Below, in pieces: positions 44,550 through 55,960 of a stretch of 64,000 bases of DNA (its first letter is position 1; every line of letters begins with the position of its first letter). Source of the stretch: Petaurus breviceps papuanus (lineage: Eukaryota; Chordata; Mammalia; Diprotodontia; Petauridae); assembly GCA_028583685.1 (NCBI GenBank), contig JAMXIF010001195.1:12464200-12528199 (forward strand). Reading direction: 5' to 3'. The position numbers and the translations under genes are program-made. The notes under the pieces are model-generated. The model had not been told where the DNA came from and ran no database searches. It worked only from the letters and a program-made list of their open reading frames with translations.

Positions 44550-45755
44550 CAGAGATCTGATGGATGTATATGAGAGACAAGTGAATTAAGAGTGAATTCA
44601 TTATCCCCACATTTATTTTCCTCTTTAAAGAAAGCTTTGGGGAGAAACCAACTATATATCCAATGTTGCTTTATTAACTCAGGTTAATTGAGACTATTAA
44701 CTTCAGTGTATTGGTTGATGGAAACTGTCTTATAAAGAAGGGGAAATGTACTGGATAAATTTAAGTGCAGAAAATGTTGATATTAAGATGTTTCTTCTTT
44801 TTAAGGAGACCAAAGGGAGAAGGGCACCCAACTTTTCTTGTCTACCTGTTTCTCCCACCTGTTCTTCCTGCTTGGAATTCACCTAAATAACCTTTGGTAG
44901 ATTAGACCCATCCTCATCATTAATTAATTCAAATTTATTCTTTCTTTTGTCCCAATTTCTCCATAATCTGATATGGTAATAATAAGGGAAACATGTCTGG
45001 GTGTGTATTAGCTTGGTTTGGATTTGATTTTTAAATGCTTATGAAACACACCCTTTGGCCATTTGCCTAATACTCTACCCAGTGTGATGTGATGTGCTAA
45101 TCTGACACTTGCTCTGACAAGTCTTATGGGTGTTTATGATTACAACCTTTAATTAATATAAGTACATTTATATTTTGACAGTAGAAAGATAATAAAGATA
45201 TCACTGGAACCACTTTGGCAGGTGATAACTTCTGAAGACTGCCATTTTATAGCTTTCTCCTCAGTTTAGAGCCCTGGAGCACACTGGGTATAGATTCTTG
45301 TTCCTGAATAGTCCTTTTCATTTGGATGAATTTTTGGGGAATGAGAGGAACCAAAAATCTTTGGAAGCATTAATTGTGAAATGCACTTTTATATAACTAA
45401 CTTATTTTCTTTTCCACAAAGCTCATACCAATGGAATGCTAGTGACCTGAGAAGTTTAACATGCAGTGTTTCCTCACCTAACAGGTTTCACCAGACCTGC
45501 ATTTGACAGTGTGCCTGTGTATTTGTGTTAAGGATGGATCCCACCATTTTTTAGTGAGTTTTTCAATTTCTCCACATAGGTAGATCTGTTTGCAGGGATT
45601 CCTTACACTGAATGATAGGCAGCAGAATGAATTCCAGCTAAAGCCTTATCTCTTAGAACTTTCTGTGTTTCCCAAACACTTAGATCCTGTTTGATTTCTT
45701 TACCCTGTATCTTCCTGGGTCCTAGTTCTGGGATTATGAACTCCTTTTGAAATTA
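44550..45755. other. Unassigned intron sequence
   Basis: About 1.2 kb without a feature I can support. Confidence 0.35.
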
Positions 45756-45759
45756 CAAG

Positions 45760-45970
45760 TGTATATACATAGATATATTATCTATGTATACACACATATA
45801 TCTTGTATATGTATATACATATCTATATATGGTTACATAGATGCTGTGTCCATATATATTTATGCATATGCTATATATGCATGTATAAACACACATGTGT
45901 GTAAGTATATATAATATCAATCTATATACATATAAATACATATGTGTGTAATTATACATATATAATATCT
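45760..45970. repeat. TATA/CATA-rich imperfect repeat
   Basis: An imperfect array of TATACATA, TATGTATA and ACACATATAT words on both strands. Confidence 0.85.
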
Positions 45971-46309
45971 AATTTTTTCATTTTTAATTTATAGTAAATA
46001 ACCTCTGATATTCTCATAGACCTTAAAAACTAGAAGGGATATTAATCCAATGCCCTTATTTTACAAATGAGGAAAGCTAGGCTCCTAGAAATAATGCAAC
46101 TTCCTTAAGATTATATAGTTAAAAAGTCTTGTGACTTGATCTGCTCCTAGGACTGTGCTTTTTCCATGTGGTGCTCCTTACCTTTCTTCATTCTCTTTGG
46201 GACCCCATTCAGAACTCATCTATTCTCTGAAAGCATTAAAGACCAATGTGCCTGGAGAACATGATCAGAAATTTCCTTCCCCCTTTGTCTCCTAATCCAT
46301 CATCCATCA

Positions 46310-46450
46310 CCGCATTATAGCATCATAGGTCTAGGGCTGGAAGGGAATTCAGAGGTCAGCTAGTCCAGCCCTCTTATTTTACATAAAGGACACTAACTTT
46401 CAGGGAGAATAAAAGATTTACTAACCCAGCACAGGTAATAAGCATTAGGC
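46310..46450 (-). mobile_element. MIR/THER-type SINE fragment
   Basis: 'GGGCTGGAAGGGAATTCAGAGG' and 'CTAGTCCAGCCCTCTTATTTTAC' match the 5' half of a reverse-strand SINE. Confidence 0.6.
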
Positions 46451-46459
46451 ATGGGATGT

Positions 46460-47860
46460 GAGTTATCTCATCCTTCTGAATATTTAGTTTTTCTCTCTGG
46501 CTGGAGTTGTTTATTTATACAGTATTTTTTTAGTTTAATTCTGGGCATTTGTCTCTGTCTGTTCTGTTTTTTCTCTTTAATTATTAGATCTTTGAGAGAA
46601 GGGTGTCTTAATATAGTTTGAGTGAAGTTTGGGGTTCTAAGGTACAGTACAAGGAGAGATGACAGTCACCCTTATATGCCATATATGCATGAGTGGGAAG
46701 ATACTCAGAACTCCCTGCTGGACAGAAAAGGGTGTTTACCCATCATAGTGGCTGTCACTTTGACCAGGCCACTCAAGGGATTTCAGCTTCCCTCAGCTTC
46801 TTCATTACAGAACAGTAACCCAGTGTTAGGCCTTAGTCCATAGTCCTTACAGAGACTATGCTATTTACTTCCCTAGGAACTGGTCCAAGGCCATAAAAAA
46901 AAACACTCAGGAAATGCCTAACTGAATGGTTTCTATGATCTGCTTTTCAAATGCACTTGTTTAAAACCTTTTTAAAAAACTGTCATGTAATGAAGATACT
47001 GGTTATTTTACAAGTTAATTACTCAGGTTATTAAGTGGTTTTAGTGTGACATAGTATATGCATTATTAAACAGATAAAGAATAGTGAACACTGAAAAAAA
47101 TATATATATTTATATATAATTTTGCCAGTTAAGAGATATCCATACCCAGAATACTTTGTTGTTTATTTTCTGGGAAAGAAAATGTGCATCATTGGAAAGC
47201 CACAGAGTAATTCTGAATTTAATTAATTTAGTAAAAGTCATACCCTTCCTATCAAAACACTACACAACAAGACTCAGAAAAAACCTATTTAAAGCTAATC
47301 AACCACCACAGGTTTTGCTAATGAGTTGCATCATTTATCTGGCTTCCTTTTTGTTTATGAATTGTCCGTGCTTTTAGCTTTCAGATTTTTGATTGCAGGT
47401 CATCCTGCTAAAGGCTTTAAACTCAGATTAGAATTGAATATGCAAAATATGAGAGCAAGAGAGGAATGAAATTGCCAAAGCAATGCCATTAAAAAAATCA
47501 ATCAAATAAAGTTGTAATTTCACAAAAGCTACTGACTAGTTTGTGGGAAAAGGGAAAAGTCAACTGCTCTCAAGGCAAAGAAGCATCATTTCATGGGATA
47601 CTAGGTTATCTCATCATGAGCATAAGCAAACGAGCCTGTTAGGGAATAATTGTAGCTTACAGATCTGCATCTGTTGTACAGGATTAAAAAGCAGAGAAAT
47701 ATGGAAAACTTGACAAAATTTTCTAAACCAAACCAACATGGAAATTCATATTTGGTTACATAAATGAGAAGGTAGACATGAAAAACTAGTGAAATATGTT
47801 GAAAATTATGATTTGGAATTCAGAAAAATGAAGCTGCCAGGTATTTATCATATCAAAACA
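46460..47860. other. Unassigned intron sequence
   Basis: About 1.4 kb with no exon or clear repeat except a TATATATTTATATATA patch at 47098-47118. Confidence 0.35.
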
Positions 47861-47869
47861 GTGACATTA

Positions 47870-48242
47870 GAGTCCAAGTACATAGAGGGCTAGCCAAGAA
47901 GCCAGGAAAACCTGAGTTCAAGAACTGTTTCTGACACATACTAGCCATGTGACTCTAGGCCAAGTCAATGTCTCAGTGATACAGGTAGGAGAGTTAGATG
48001 ACATAGTAGATAGAGTGCTAAGCCTAGAGTCAGGAAGACTCATCTGTCTGAGCGCAAACACAGCCTTAGACACTTATTAGCTATATGGCCCTGAGCAAGT
48101 CACTAAACCTTGTTTGCCTCAGTTTCCTCATCTCTAAAATGAACTGGAGAAGGAAATGACAAACCACTCTAGTATATTTTTTTCCAAGGAAACTCCAAAT
48201 GGGGTCACAGAGAGTTGGGCACGACTGAGAAGAACTGAGCGA
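47870..48242 (+). mobile_element. Two sense SINEs, MIR-type fragment then complete MAR1
   Basis: 47870-47980 holds 'GGAAAACCTGAGTTCAAG' and 'ATGTGACTCTAGGCCAAGTC'. 47986-48242 is a MAR1: 'GATGACATAGTAGATAGAG', 'CCTTGTTTGCCTCAGTTTCC', 'GAACTGGAGAAGGAAATGAC' and the tail GGGTCACAGAGAGTTGGGC then ACGACTGAG. That tail resembles the 3' end of RTE/BovB LINEs. Confidence 0.85.
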
Positions 48243-48330
48243 AGAGCTCTAGGATGGTAAATCTTGAAGGTGGTAAGTTGCACAGAAGTTTCTGTCTTGC
48301 ATTAGTAGAGAGACTATCTCCATTTGTCAG

Positions 48331-48854
48331 TGGAGCAGCAAGCACCCCAAGCGTCCCCAGGGTCACTGCCAACACAGGTTCTTGGATCTGCTTTGATAAA
48401 GGAAAGCGACTCAAAATGGGTTAACAAGCTTACTTTAATCAGTCAAACATGTATCATTTACCTAGTTCAGGGGAAAAAGGTCAGCACCCCAAACTTCAGA
48501 GTATACAGACAGAATTATCAAGACAGAAACAGATCAAGTAGACAGCTTTCCAAACTGTCCAAACCATTACATCCATACCCAATCAACAACTGGGTTTTTC
48601 AAAGCCAGGGGGCTCTGGACAACGGCTTCCCAGAATCCAGATCAAATCACAGAACACTTCTCAAAGTGAGCCCCAAAACAAAGCTACACATCAGGGCTTA
48701 TAAAGCCTTCTCCTGGCTCAGAGAATGTAACAACCTTCTGGACCCACTGGCCAATCAAGAAGTATCTACTGAAAAACAAGCCTCCCACCCCAAGCTCCAG
48801 GTGCACTTTAGCCTAGGGGCAGGGAAGATCTTCAAAATTTACATTCCCATTACA
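48331..48854 (-). mobile_element. Solo LTR of an endogenous retrovirus (fossil)
   Basis: A 524 bp unit with TG...CA ends and a perfect 5 bp direct repeat GTCAG (48326-48330, 48855-48859). On the minus strand it starts TGTAATGGGAATG, has a TTTATAAG box near 48697-48705 and an ATTAAA signal near 48434. There is no internal viral sequence, so it is a solo LTR. The perfect flanks suggest a moderately young insertion. The start resembles the LTR at 37508-38711. Confidence 0.85.
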
Positions 48855-48859
48855 GTCAG

Positions 48860-49370
48860 TTCCCCATACTATACTGATCCAGTTCTTATCCCCTTTCCCT
48901 GTATGTTATGAATTTTTTTATGTTTTACTGATGGACCACTTCTTTCCTATTTGACTTCACTGACACTTCCTAATAATTCCCTGGCCTTCTCCCCTACCTT
49001 AATCCAATAGAAACTCCCTGGTAACAATTAGTTCTTTAAGAAAATTGGGAACTGATAGGTTCATCAAGCTCTGAATAATGTTGGGGGAAAAATGAAATTG
49101 AGTCTATTTCAAAAAACTGGAAAGAAATGGTTTTCTACATGGAATTTATTTCTTGTGAGTTCTCTTTGTACATTCATGTCAGAGGTGGTTTAAGCCAAAA
49201 GTCATTATCAAGACCAATGTAGAATAGAAATTCAAGACAAAGAGACAATTGTTTAATCCAAACAATCTGACCCACTTAAATAAACTATTCTTTCAGCAAA
49301 TAAAAACGAAATGGATTAAAATAAATACATTGTTAATTAGTGTCACAGCTTAGAGCCATTTAAGCAATTT
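48860..49370. other. Unassigned intron sequence
   Basis: Nothing was recognised. Confidence 0.35.
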
Positions 49371-49379
49371 AAAGCAATG

Positions 49380-50060
49380 ACCTTAATGACTAAACCAAAA
49401 GGGACCAGAAAGTGCTTCAGCAGGCACACAATTCCCCGTGCCAGGCAGAGAGGAATGGTAGCCAAGGTCAACACTGGTTTTGAGGACAAGATCATTTCTG
49501 AACTATTTTGGAGCGATACAGAAAATTATAAGGAGTGTTACTTCACAGTGCAGAGAAAGGCAGTAGATGGGGAAAATGCATCTGTAGGAAGCTTGGTGAG
49601 AGGCCGGACTAAACCAGATAATCTCAAGAGTATTTAGAAGGAACAAGAAGAATAACAAAGAAACAGACTTACCAACATTTCTACAGAAAACTCCTTTCAT
49701 CATTAGTGATAGTGATACTACCACATTTGAACTTTCATGCTGTATTATCTGATACAAGGGAAATAGAAATGTCATTTAAAGAGATGAAATTAAGAAGGGC
49801 AGCTGGACCTGACCAGATACTTTCAGAAGTGGTGACATAATTCTAAAGACATTTAGGCATTAATATTCAAGATATTGCAAAGATATCTTGCATATATATG
49901 CATAGTCTTCCACTATGTTGGAAATGATCACAGATGGTATTATTTTTCACCAAAATGCCAACAATACATCAGCAGTAGCAGGGTCATATGTCAAACTATA
50001 ATACAAAGAAGTTATCATAAGAATTATTTGCTGCCAGTTGAAAAATAGAAAAGTTGGTCA
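49380..50060 (+). mobile_element. Old non-LTR retrotransposon fragment (RTE-like reverse transcriptase)
   Basis: On the + strand, near 49780-49830, the frame reads MKLRRAAGPDQILSEVV, the (K)AxGPDxI motif of non-LTR reverse transcriptases. About 100 bp further on, pieces resembling LCWK..QMVLFFTK are followed by a stretch in the place of NYRPI. The order fits an RTE-type RT domain. The frame is broken many times. It may be older than, and different from, the BovB-like piece at 55243. Confidence 0.45.
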
Positions 50061-50424
50061 ATAGAAACAGATAAATAAGACACAGAAACACTCAAACTTA
50101 GTAACATAACATTTCATATACCCAAGTACAGGAACTTCTGTGGTAAGTATTTACTATTTGATAAAAAATAAATGGTGGAAAAACTAAAAAGTACTTTGGC
50201 AGAAATTAGGCTTAGACCACTATCTCTCAGTAATACTACAATGAGCTCCAAAAAGATACATGGCCTAATATAAAAGATCATATTATAATATACTGTATTA
50301 TATATGTACATTATATAATATACAATTAGAGGAAAAGGGAAGGAGATACCTTTTAAACTACAAATACAAGGAAATTTCTTGGCAAAATAAGGAGTAGAAA
50401 GGGTCATAGTATACAAAATATATA

Positions 50425-51790
50425 CTTTTTTTTTCAATTTTATTAAATTTGTATATTTTTAACTTACAACATTCAGTTCGACAAACCTTTAAGTTCCAAA
50501 TTTTCTCTTCCTTCTTCTCCTTCCTCCTCCCCTCCTTCCCCCATGGCAGCATGCAATCCAATATAGGCTCTACAAATACCTTTGCATTAAGCATTAGGCA
50601 GGTTGTAAAGAGGAAATATAACCAATGAAGTGAACAATGAGAAAGAAGGAATGAAATACAACTAAACACAAAGGAGAAAGCAAGTAGTTTGCTTCAATCT
50701 GCATTCAAACTCCATAGTTCTTTTCTCTGGGTGTGGATATCCCTCCCATCATGAGTCTTTTGGAGTTGTCTTATAACCTTGCATTGCTGAGAAGAGCCCA
50801 GTCTATCAGAGTTATTAGTCATAGGTACGATATGACTGTAATTGTGTACAAATTTCCCCTGGTTCTGCTCTCCTCACTTAACATCAGTTTATATAAGTCT
50901 CTCCAGGTTATCATGAAGTCTGTCTGCTCCTCATTCCTTATAGCACAGTAGTATTCCATTACATTCACATACCACAACTTGTTTGGCCATTCCCCAATTG
51001 ATGGGCATCCCCCTGATTTCCAGTTCTTTGCCACCACAAAAAGAGCTGCTATAAATATTTTTGTACATACGGGTCTTCCTCTCACTTGTATGATCTCTTT
51101 AGGATGCAGCCCTAGAAGTGTTATTGCTGGGTCAAAGGGTAAGCCCTTCCCTATAGCCCTTTGGGCATAGATCCAATCGCTCTCCAGAATGGTTGGATCA
51201 GTTCATAACTTCACCAACAATGCATCAGTGTTCCTATTTTCCACATCGTCTCCAGCATTTATCATATTCCTGCTTTGTCATATTAGCTCATCAGACTGGT
51301 GAGGTGTGTTACCTCAGAATTGTTTTGATTTGCCTTTAGAGCATTTTTCATATGCTTATAGAAATCTTCAATTTCTTCCTCTGAAAACTGCCTGTTCATA
51401 TCCTTTGGCCATTTATCAATTGGGGAGTGCCTTGTGTTCTTTTACATTTTATTAAATTTTCTGTATATTTTAGAAATGAGGCCTTTATGGGAGACACTGG
51501 TTATAAAAATCCATTTTTCAGTTTTCTACTTCCCTCCTAATCTTGGTTATATTAACTTTATTTGTACAAAACTTTTCAATTTAATGTAATCAAAATGATC
51601 CATTTTGCATTTTGTAATGCTCTCTATCTCTTGTTTGATTATAAATTCCCCTCTTCTCCATAAATCTGACAGGTAAATTATTCCTTGCTCTCCCAGATTG
51701 CTTACAGTCTCAGCCTTTATATCTAGACCATGTACCCATTTAGACTTTATTTTGGTATATGGTGTAAGTAAAATAGACATCTTTGATTAC
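50425..51790 (-). mobile_element. L1 LINE, ORF2 C-terminal part and 3' UTR
   Basis: The best-preserved L1 3' end in the window. The minus-strand frame 51085-50819 contains KLWYVNVMEYYCAIRNEEQ, the hallmark of the L1 ORF2 C terminus, followed by 'ITWRDLYKLMLSEES'. The 3' UTR (50425-50800) is purine-rich on the minus strand and ends in an A-tail (T-run near 50428). It is 5'-truncated at about 51790, the usual fate of L1 insertions. Confidence 0.88.
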
Positions 51791-51799
51791 ATATAATTG

Positions 51800-52200
51800 A
51801 TAACAGATGTTGAAGGGAAAAATTTGATGTAACGATATGAAAATAAGAGCTATTCCTTAATAGCTAAATAATAAAAGGATATGAAAAGGCAATTTTCAAA
51901 AGAAGTGCAAGCTTCCAACAACTGTATAAAATGCCTAGGTCACAGACAAGAAGAATGTACATTAGAAGAATTCTGAGAATTCTACCTTATACCTGTCAGG
52001 TTGGCAAAGATTACAAATAAGGCATTGACCATTGTTAGAGAAATTATATGAAGACAGGTATACTCATGCAATGTTTGGATCTGTGAAGTACCCCAACTCT
52101 TCTGGAAAGCAATTTGGAACTGTTTCCAAACAGATATGAAATTGTACATGAATTTTGATTCATTGATCTAAGGATTCCTAGTAGGTATATATCATAATGA
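51800..52200 (+). mobile_element. L1 LINE ORF2 fragment, opposite orientation
   Basis: The + strand runs 'AAAAGGCAATTTTCAAAAGAAG', 'TACCTTATACCTGTCAGGTTGGC', 'TTCTGGAAAGCAATTTGGAAC' and 'CTAAGGATTCC', which is L1 ORF2 text just upstream of the MEYY region. It covers a part that overlaps the neighbouring minus-strand L1 (51170-51420), so it is a separate, older copy. Confidence 0.65.
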
Positions 52201-52353
52201 AATGGAAGATAGAAGAAATCTTTCTCTCTCTAATTTATATACTATACTGTATATATAAATCTCACTCTGTTTTCCCTCTGTCTAACATCTTCCTATCTTC
52301 CTCATTTCTCTGTCTCTATCTCAATCAGTATAAACCTTATACTATGTAAAGCT

Positions 52354-52383
52354 GATTATTATTATTATTATTATTATTATTAT
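52354..52383. repeat. (ATT)n microsatellite
   Basis: About ten ATT units. Confidence 0.92.
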
Positions 52384-52556
52384 AATTGTTAGTTACTATA
52401 TGCTTTCCACTTCTTGTCAGGGAGGTGATGAACTAGAGGTGTCAAATGAGACATACATTTTCCAGAGGACGATCTTGGTCATGTTATACCAGCAGCACAC
52501 TACTTGTGTACCTTTCTCATCTCTGTTACATGCTTTCTATAGTGGATCATGTCTTC

Positions 52557-52905
52557 ATAAGAAGGAAGGAAGGTAGGAAAGTAGGAAGGAAGGAGGGAAG
52601 GAGAGAGAGGGAGAGAAGGAAGGGAGAAGCAAAGGGAAGGAGAAAGGAAGAAAAGGAAGGGAGTAAACAAGCATGTGTTAAGCCCCTGCCATATTCCAGG
52701 CACTGTGCTGAGTGCTCTACAAATATTATCTCATTTGATCCCCATCCCAAGCATGGGAGCTAGATGCTATTATTCTTATTATGTCAGTTTTATAATTAAG
52801 GAGACTGAGGCAGGAAGTGGTTAAGTGACTTATTCAGGGTCACTCAACTAGTATTTGAAGCCAAATTTAAACTCAGTTCTTCTCTCACTGCCTCCATGGT
52901 TACGT
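52557..52905 (-). mobile_element. MIR/THER-type SINE with a (GGAA)n tail
   Basis: 'AGCCCCTGCCATATTCCAGGC', 'ACTGTGCTGAGTGCTC', 'CATTTGATCCCCATCCC', 'GGAGACTGAGGCAGGAAG' and 'TATTTGAAGCC' give a minus-strand SINE. Its 3' tail on the left (52557-52665) is an impure GGAAGGAA array, the reverse complement of the TTCC tail seen at 44391. Confidence 0.8.
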
Positions 52906-52909
52906 GATT

Positions 52910-53695
52910 AATTGATAGGAACAAAAGGAGGTAATTCTGCTGTCTTTATTATTATTAATATAATTATCATTATCCCTGCTGTTTTTTCTCTCTAGACGTG
53001 TGATTTCTTTGGTTTAATGAACTCCACATGAGGAACCTCCCACTAATGTGACTGTTTTGTGACTTACTGTTTAAGAGAGGTTCTGGGTAAAGGTTGGCTC
53101 AGGGATATACCGATAGTTCCTGCAAAAGCCCATCCTTTTAATATACGTGTTCTTCCTGGGGTGCTATAAGGTTGTAAAACAGAATGCCATCATCTCTTTA
53201 CCCAAAGAGAAAAGTCCCATGATGGCTGAAAGCGAGCTGCAGTGCGTCACCCCAGAACGGTTTTCTGCATGATAAAAAACGACATTCCAAGTATCACTGG
53301 GGAGATGCATGTCTGCAAAAGCAGAAGAGATGTATTGAAATCAAGAGATAACAGATTGCAAGGCCTGATGTTGGTGCCCACATTATTATTAAGGATCCGT
53401 CAGAAAATGTTCAATGCGTTGGGTCGATACCTTGTGGAGGAGCTAACAGAAAGGCGTGAATGAAGATTTCACCAGATCTGAAGGTGGGATGTTAACTGAA
53501 GAAATGGAGGGAATGACCTAAACTGGAGTATCTTGTAGCCATTGTTGGAGATTAACATTGGTTGAACTAAAGACAACGTTATGATTCAGTGTTGGTCTGG
53601 GTTATATTTTGAAAACTTACCAAAAGCTAAAGCATTTAATAGTTTTTTTGTGTGTCCATTTTTGTGTTCATTCTTGTTTCTAATTCTGGTCTTTA
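52910..53695. other. Unassigned intron sequence
   Basis: A 73-codon + frame at 53242-53463 (KSRRDVLKSRDNRLQGLML...) has no domain I recognise, and no splice or start context supports a gene. Confidence 0.35.
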
Positions 53696-53699
53696 ACAT

Positions 53700-53905
53700 T
53701 TAGAATCACAAAATTTTAGCTCTGGAAGGAATCCTAGAAGTCATGTGGTCCAACCTCTTCATTTTACAGAAGAGGATACTGTGAGACAAAATGACTAAGT
53801 GACTTGGCCGCAGGTCACGTTGCTAGTTATTAACAGAGCCAGAGTTATGGCCCAGCACTCTTGACTCCTAGTTCTGTGCTCTCTTCCTTACATTAAGATG
53901 CCTCT
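53700..53905 (-). mobile_element. MIR/THER-type SINE
   Basis: 'TTTAGCTCTGGAAGGAATCC', 'GTGGTCCAACCTCTTCATTTTAC' and 'TTGACTCCTAGTTCTGTGC' run in reverse SINE order. Confidence 0.7.
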
Positions 53906-54559
53906 TGTGTCTCAAAGGAGAAGCCCATTAATTCTGAAGATTTGATGTGCCATGTGTTGTGATCATATTTAATTTGAGATAATTGTCAAAATGAATGTTG
54001 GGAGAAAATAATCATATCCCTTTTCTTCTTAAGCTGTTTGACATTAAATGCTTTTCCTGTCTTTAAAATTTCCCCTTTGGGCCCAGTGATCCAACTTTTA
54101 TTCTAAATGTAAATAAGTCCCTCCCCTCTTGTGAGACCAAATGAAGGTTTGTGAAGTCACTGATTTTCAGTTCTGCCTCCTAATACAAAGATTCACAGAA
54201 AGTGACACATGTCCTGATGGTATAGAATTCATTTGGTTCAACATTTATAAAATGCTTACTGTATATAACATTCTTTGTTATGTTCTGAGGTTACAAAGAC
54301 AAGATCCAGAAGTTGGAACTTAGTTCAGTTTGGAAATGTCGGTTGACGGGGGAGGAGGAATGACAATTCAGAAAGAAGAATCAGGCTGTGGGGGTTTTCA
54401 TTGAAGAAGCAGTATCTGAACTTGACTTTGAAGATTTTCAGGAGATTGAAGGAAAAAAAAAATCATCCTTTACCGACTTATTTCATGCGATTTCCCTTCA
54501 GTCATTTTGAGTTCTACCTAAAGAAGACTGCTTTTGCTTGTCTGAATTCTGACTCCTGC

Positions 54560-54895
54560 CCCACTGTATCCAAGCAGGTCATTCCAAGTTGGCCTGGAAT
54601 GTACTCTCTCCTATCATCTGCAAGTCAAAATCCATATCATTCTCCTTTTCCTTGGTTCCCATGGTATTTATTCCTGGAGGCTTTTCTTAGTTCCACCCAT
54701 TTGCTAATGCTCATTACCTCCTCAAATTAGATTACACCTTGTATACTGATTCTATCTCCTTCTCTACTCAGTTTAATATAACCTCCTTGAAGGCTAGGGC
54801 AGCCCTGCTTTTCTTTAGGTATTCCCAGTCCTTAGCACAGTGACTGTATAGAGTAGGCAGGCAATAAATGTTGGTGGAATTGATTTGAATTGAGA
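54560..54895 (+). mobile_element. L2-type LINE 3' end
   Basis: 'CCTCCTTGAAGGCTAGGGC', 'GGTATTCCCAGTCCTTAGC' and 'GGCAGGCAATAAATGTTGG' give the L2 3' signature. 54985-55160 (ACATCTCCTTCAAGACTTCC) begins another piece. Confidence 0.78.
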
Positions 54896-55164
54896 AAGAG
54901 GAAGGTTTAATTCTAGGAATCAGTAAAGGAAAGCATAAGATTAAAAAAAATAGGACAAGGTGAGGAAATGAAGAGAAAGCTATTGTATAAAGTACAGTTC
55001 AAATGACATCTCCTTCAAGACTTCCCTCATCCCCCAATGACCTTTCCCTGTAGTTGGTAATGAAGTGGTAATGGAGTCTTCCCTTCTGCACCGGGCATAG
55101 TTCTTTGTTCTGCACCTTTTCAGTGGGCTTGTTCTGTACTGCAGATATCTGTGTATTGTATCCT

Positions 55165-55960
55165 CTTAATAATAATAGTATTAGCCAACATTTATATTAT
55201 ACTTACAGTGTCCTAGGTGCTGTGCCAAGCACTTTGCAGATGTTGTTATTGTTCAGTTGCGTCTGACTATTCTTGACCACATTGGCCGTATCATGCCAGG
55301 CCCTTCTATCCTCCGCTATCTCTCAGAGTTTGTCCAAGTTCATGTTTGTTGTTACTAGGACACCAGTCATCTCATCCTCTGCTGTCTCCTTTCCATTTTG
55401 CCTTCAATATTTCTCAACATCAGGGTCTATTCCAATGAGTCCTGTCTTCTTATTAAGTGGCTAAAGTAGTTAAGCTTCAGCTTCAGCATTTGACCTTTCA
55501 GTGAATAGCCTGAATTAATTTCTTTAAGTATTGACTGATTTGATCTTTTTGCTATCCAAGGAACACATTTCAGAAGCATCGACTCCATGGCACACAGCTT
55601 TCCTTATAGTCCAACTCCAACAGCCATACATTGTTCCTGGAAAAACCATAGCTTTGACTATACTATTTTTTGTCAGCGATATCTCTGCTTTCTGGTATGC
55701 TGTCCAGAATTGCTATAGCTTTCCTTCCAAGGAGCGAGTCTTTTAATTTCATGGCTTACAAGTTTTACTTCATTTGATCTCACAACATCCCTTGGGAATA
55801 GGTGCTATTATTGTCCCTGTTTTGCAGATGAGAAAACTGAGGCCAAAAAAGGTTAAGTAGCTTGACCAGGGTCACACACCTAGTAAGTTTCTGAGACTGT
55901 ATTTAAACTCAAGCGTTCCTGACTCTAGGTCCGGTGCTCCATGCACTGCTAGACTCGTTA
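55165..55960 (-). mobile_element. MIR/THER-type SINE split by an RTE insertion
   Basis: The left half (55165-55240) reads 'AGGTGCTGTGCCAAGCACTTTGCAG'. The right half (about 55765-55960) resumes 'CATTTGATCTCACAACATCCC', 'TTTTGCAGATGAGAAAACTGAGG' and ends at a CCGGTGCTCC..CACTGC head. In undisturbed copies these two halves adjoin, so the LINE piece between them is a later insertion. Confidence 0.75.
55243..55752 (-). mobile_element. RTE/BovB-type LINE fragment
   Basis: On the + strand the text 'GTTCAGTTGCGTCTGACTATTC', 'CGTATCATGCCAGGC', 'AACATCAGGGTCTATTCCAATGAGTC', 'AAGCTTCAGCTTCAGCATT', 'GGAAAAACCATAGCTTTGAC' and 'TTTCCTTCCAAGGAGCGAG' follows, motif by motif, the reverse complement of ruminant Bov-B as I recall it. 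It is the 3' part of the element, with the 3' terminus at about 55243. RTE/BovB elements are known from marsupials and are the textbook case of LINEs moved between vertebrate lineages. Many small changes make this copy old and inactive. Confidence 0.85.

Noticed and set aside
44165-44589. Frames of repeated Phe-Leu-Pro-Ser and Lys-Glu-Gly-Arg
   Set aside because: They are translations of the (TTCC)n array, not proteins.
48324-48911. A 195-codon + frame
   Set aside because: It covers the antisense strand of the solo LTR at 48331-48854. No domain is recognisable.
50425-52200. Single L1 with a twin-priming inversion
   Set aside because: The plus-strand part represents ORF2 sequence that overlaps the minus-strand part, so one inverted insertion does not fit.
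53242-53463. A 73-codon + frame with basic residues, considered as a possible exon or small gene
   Set aside because: There is no acceptor/donor pair in frame with DHRSX, no family resemblance, and its length is within chance expectation.
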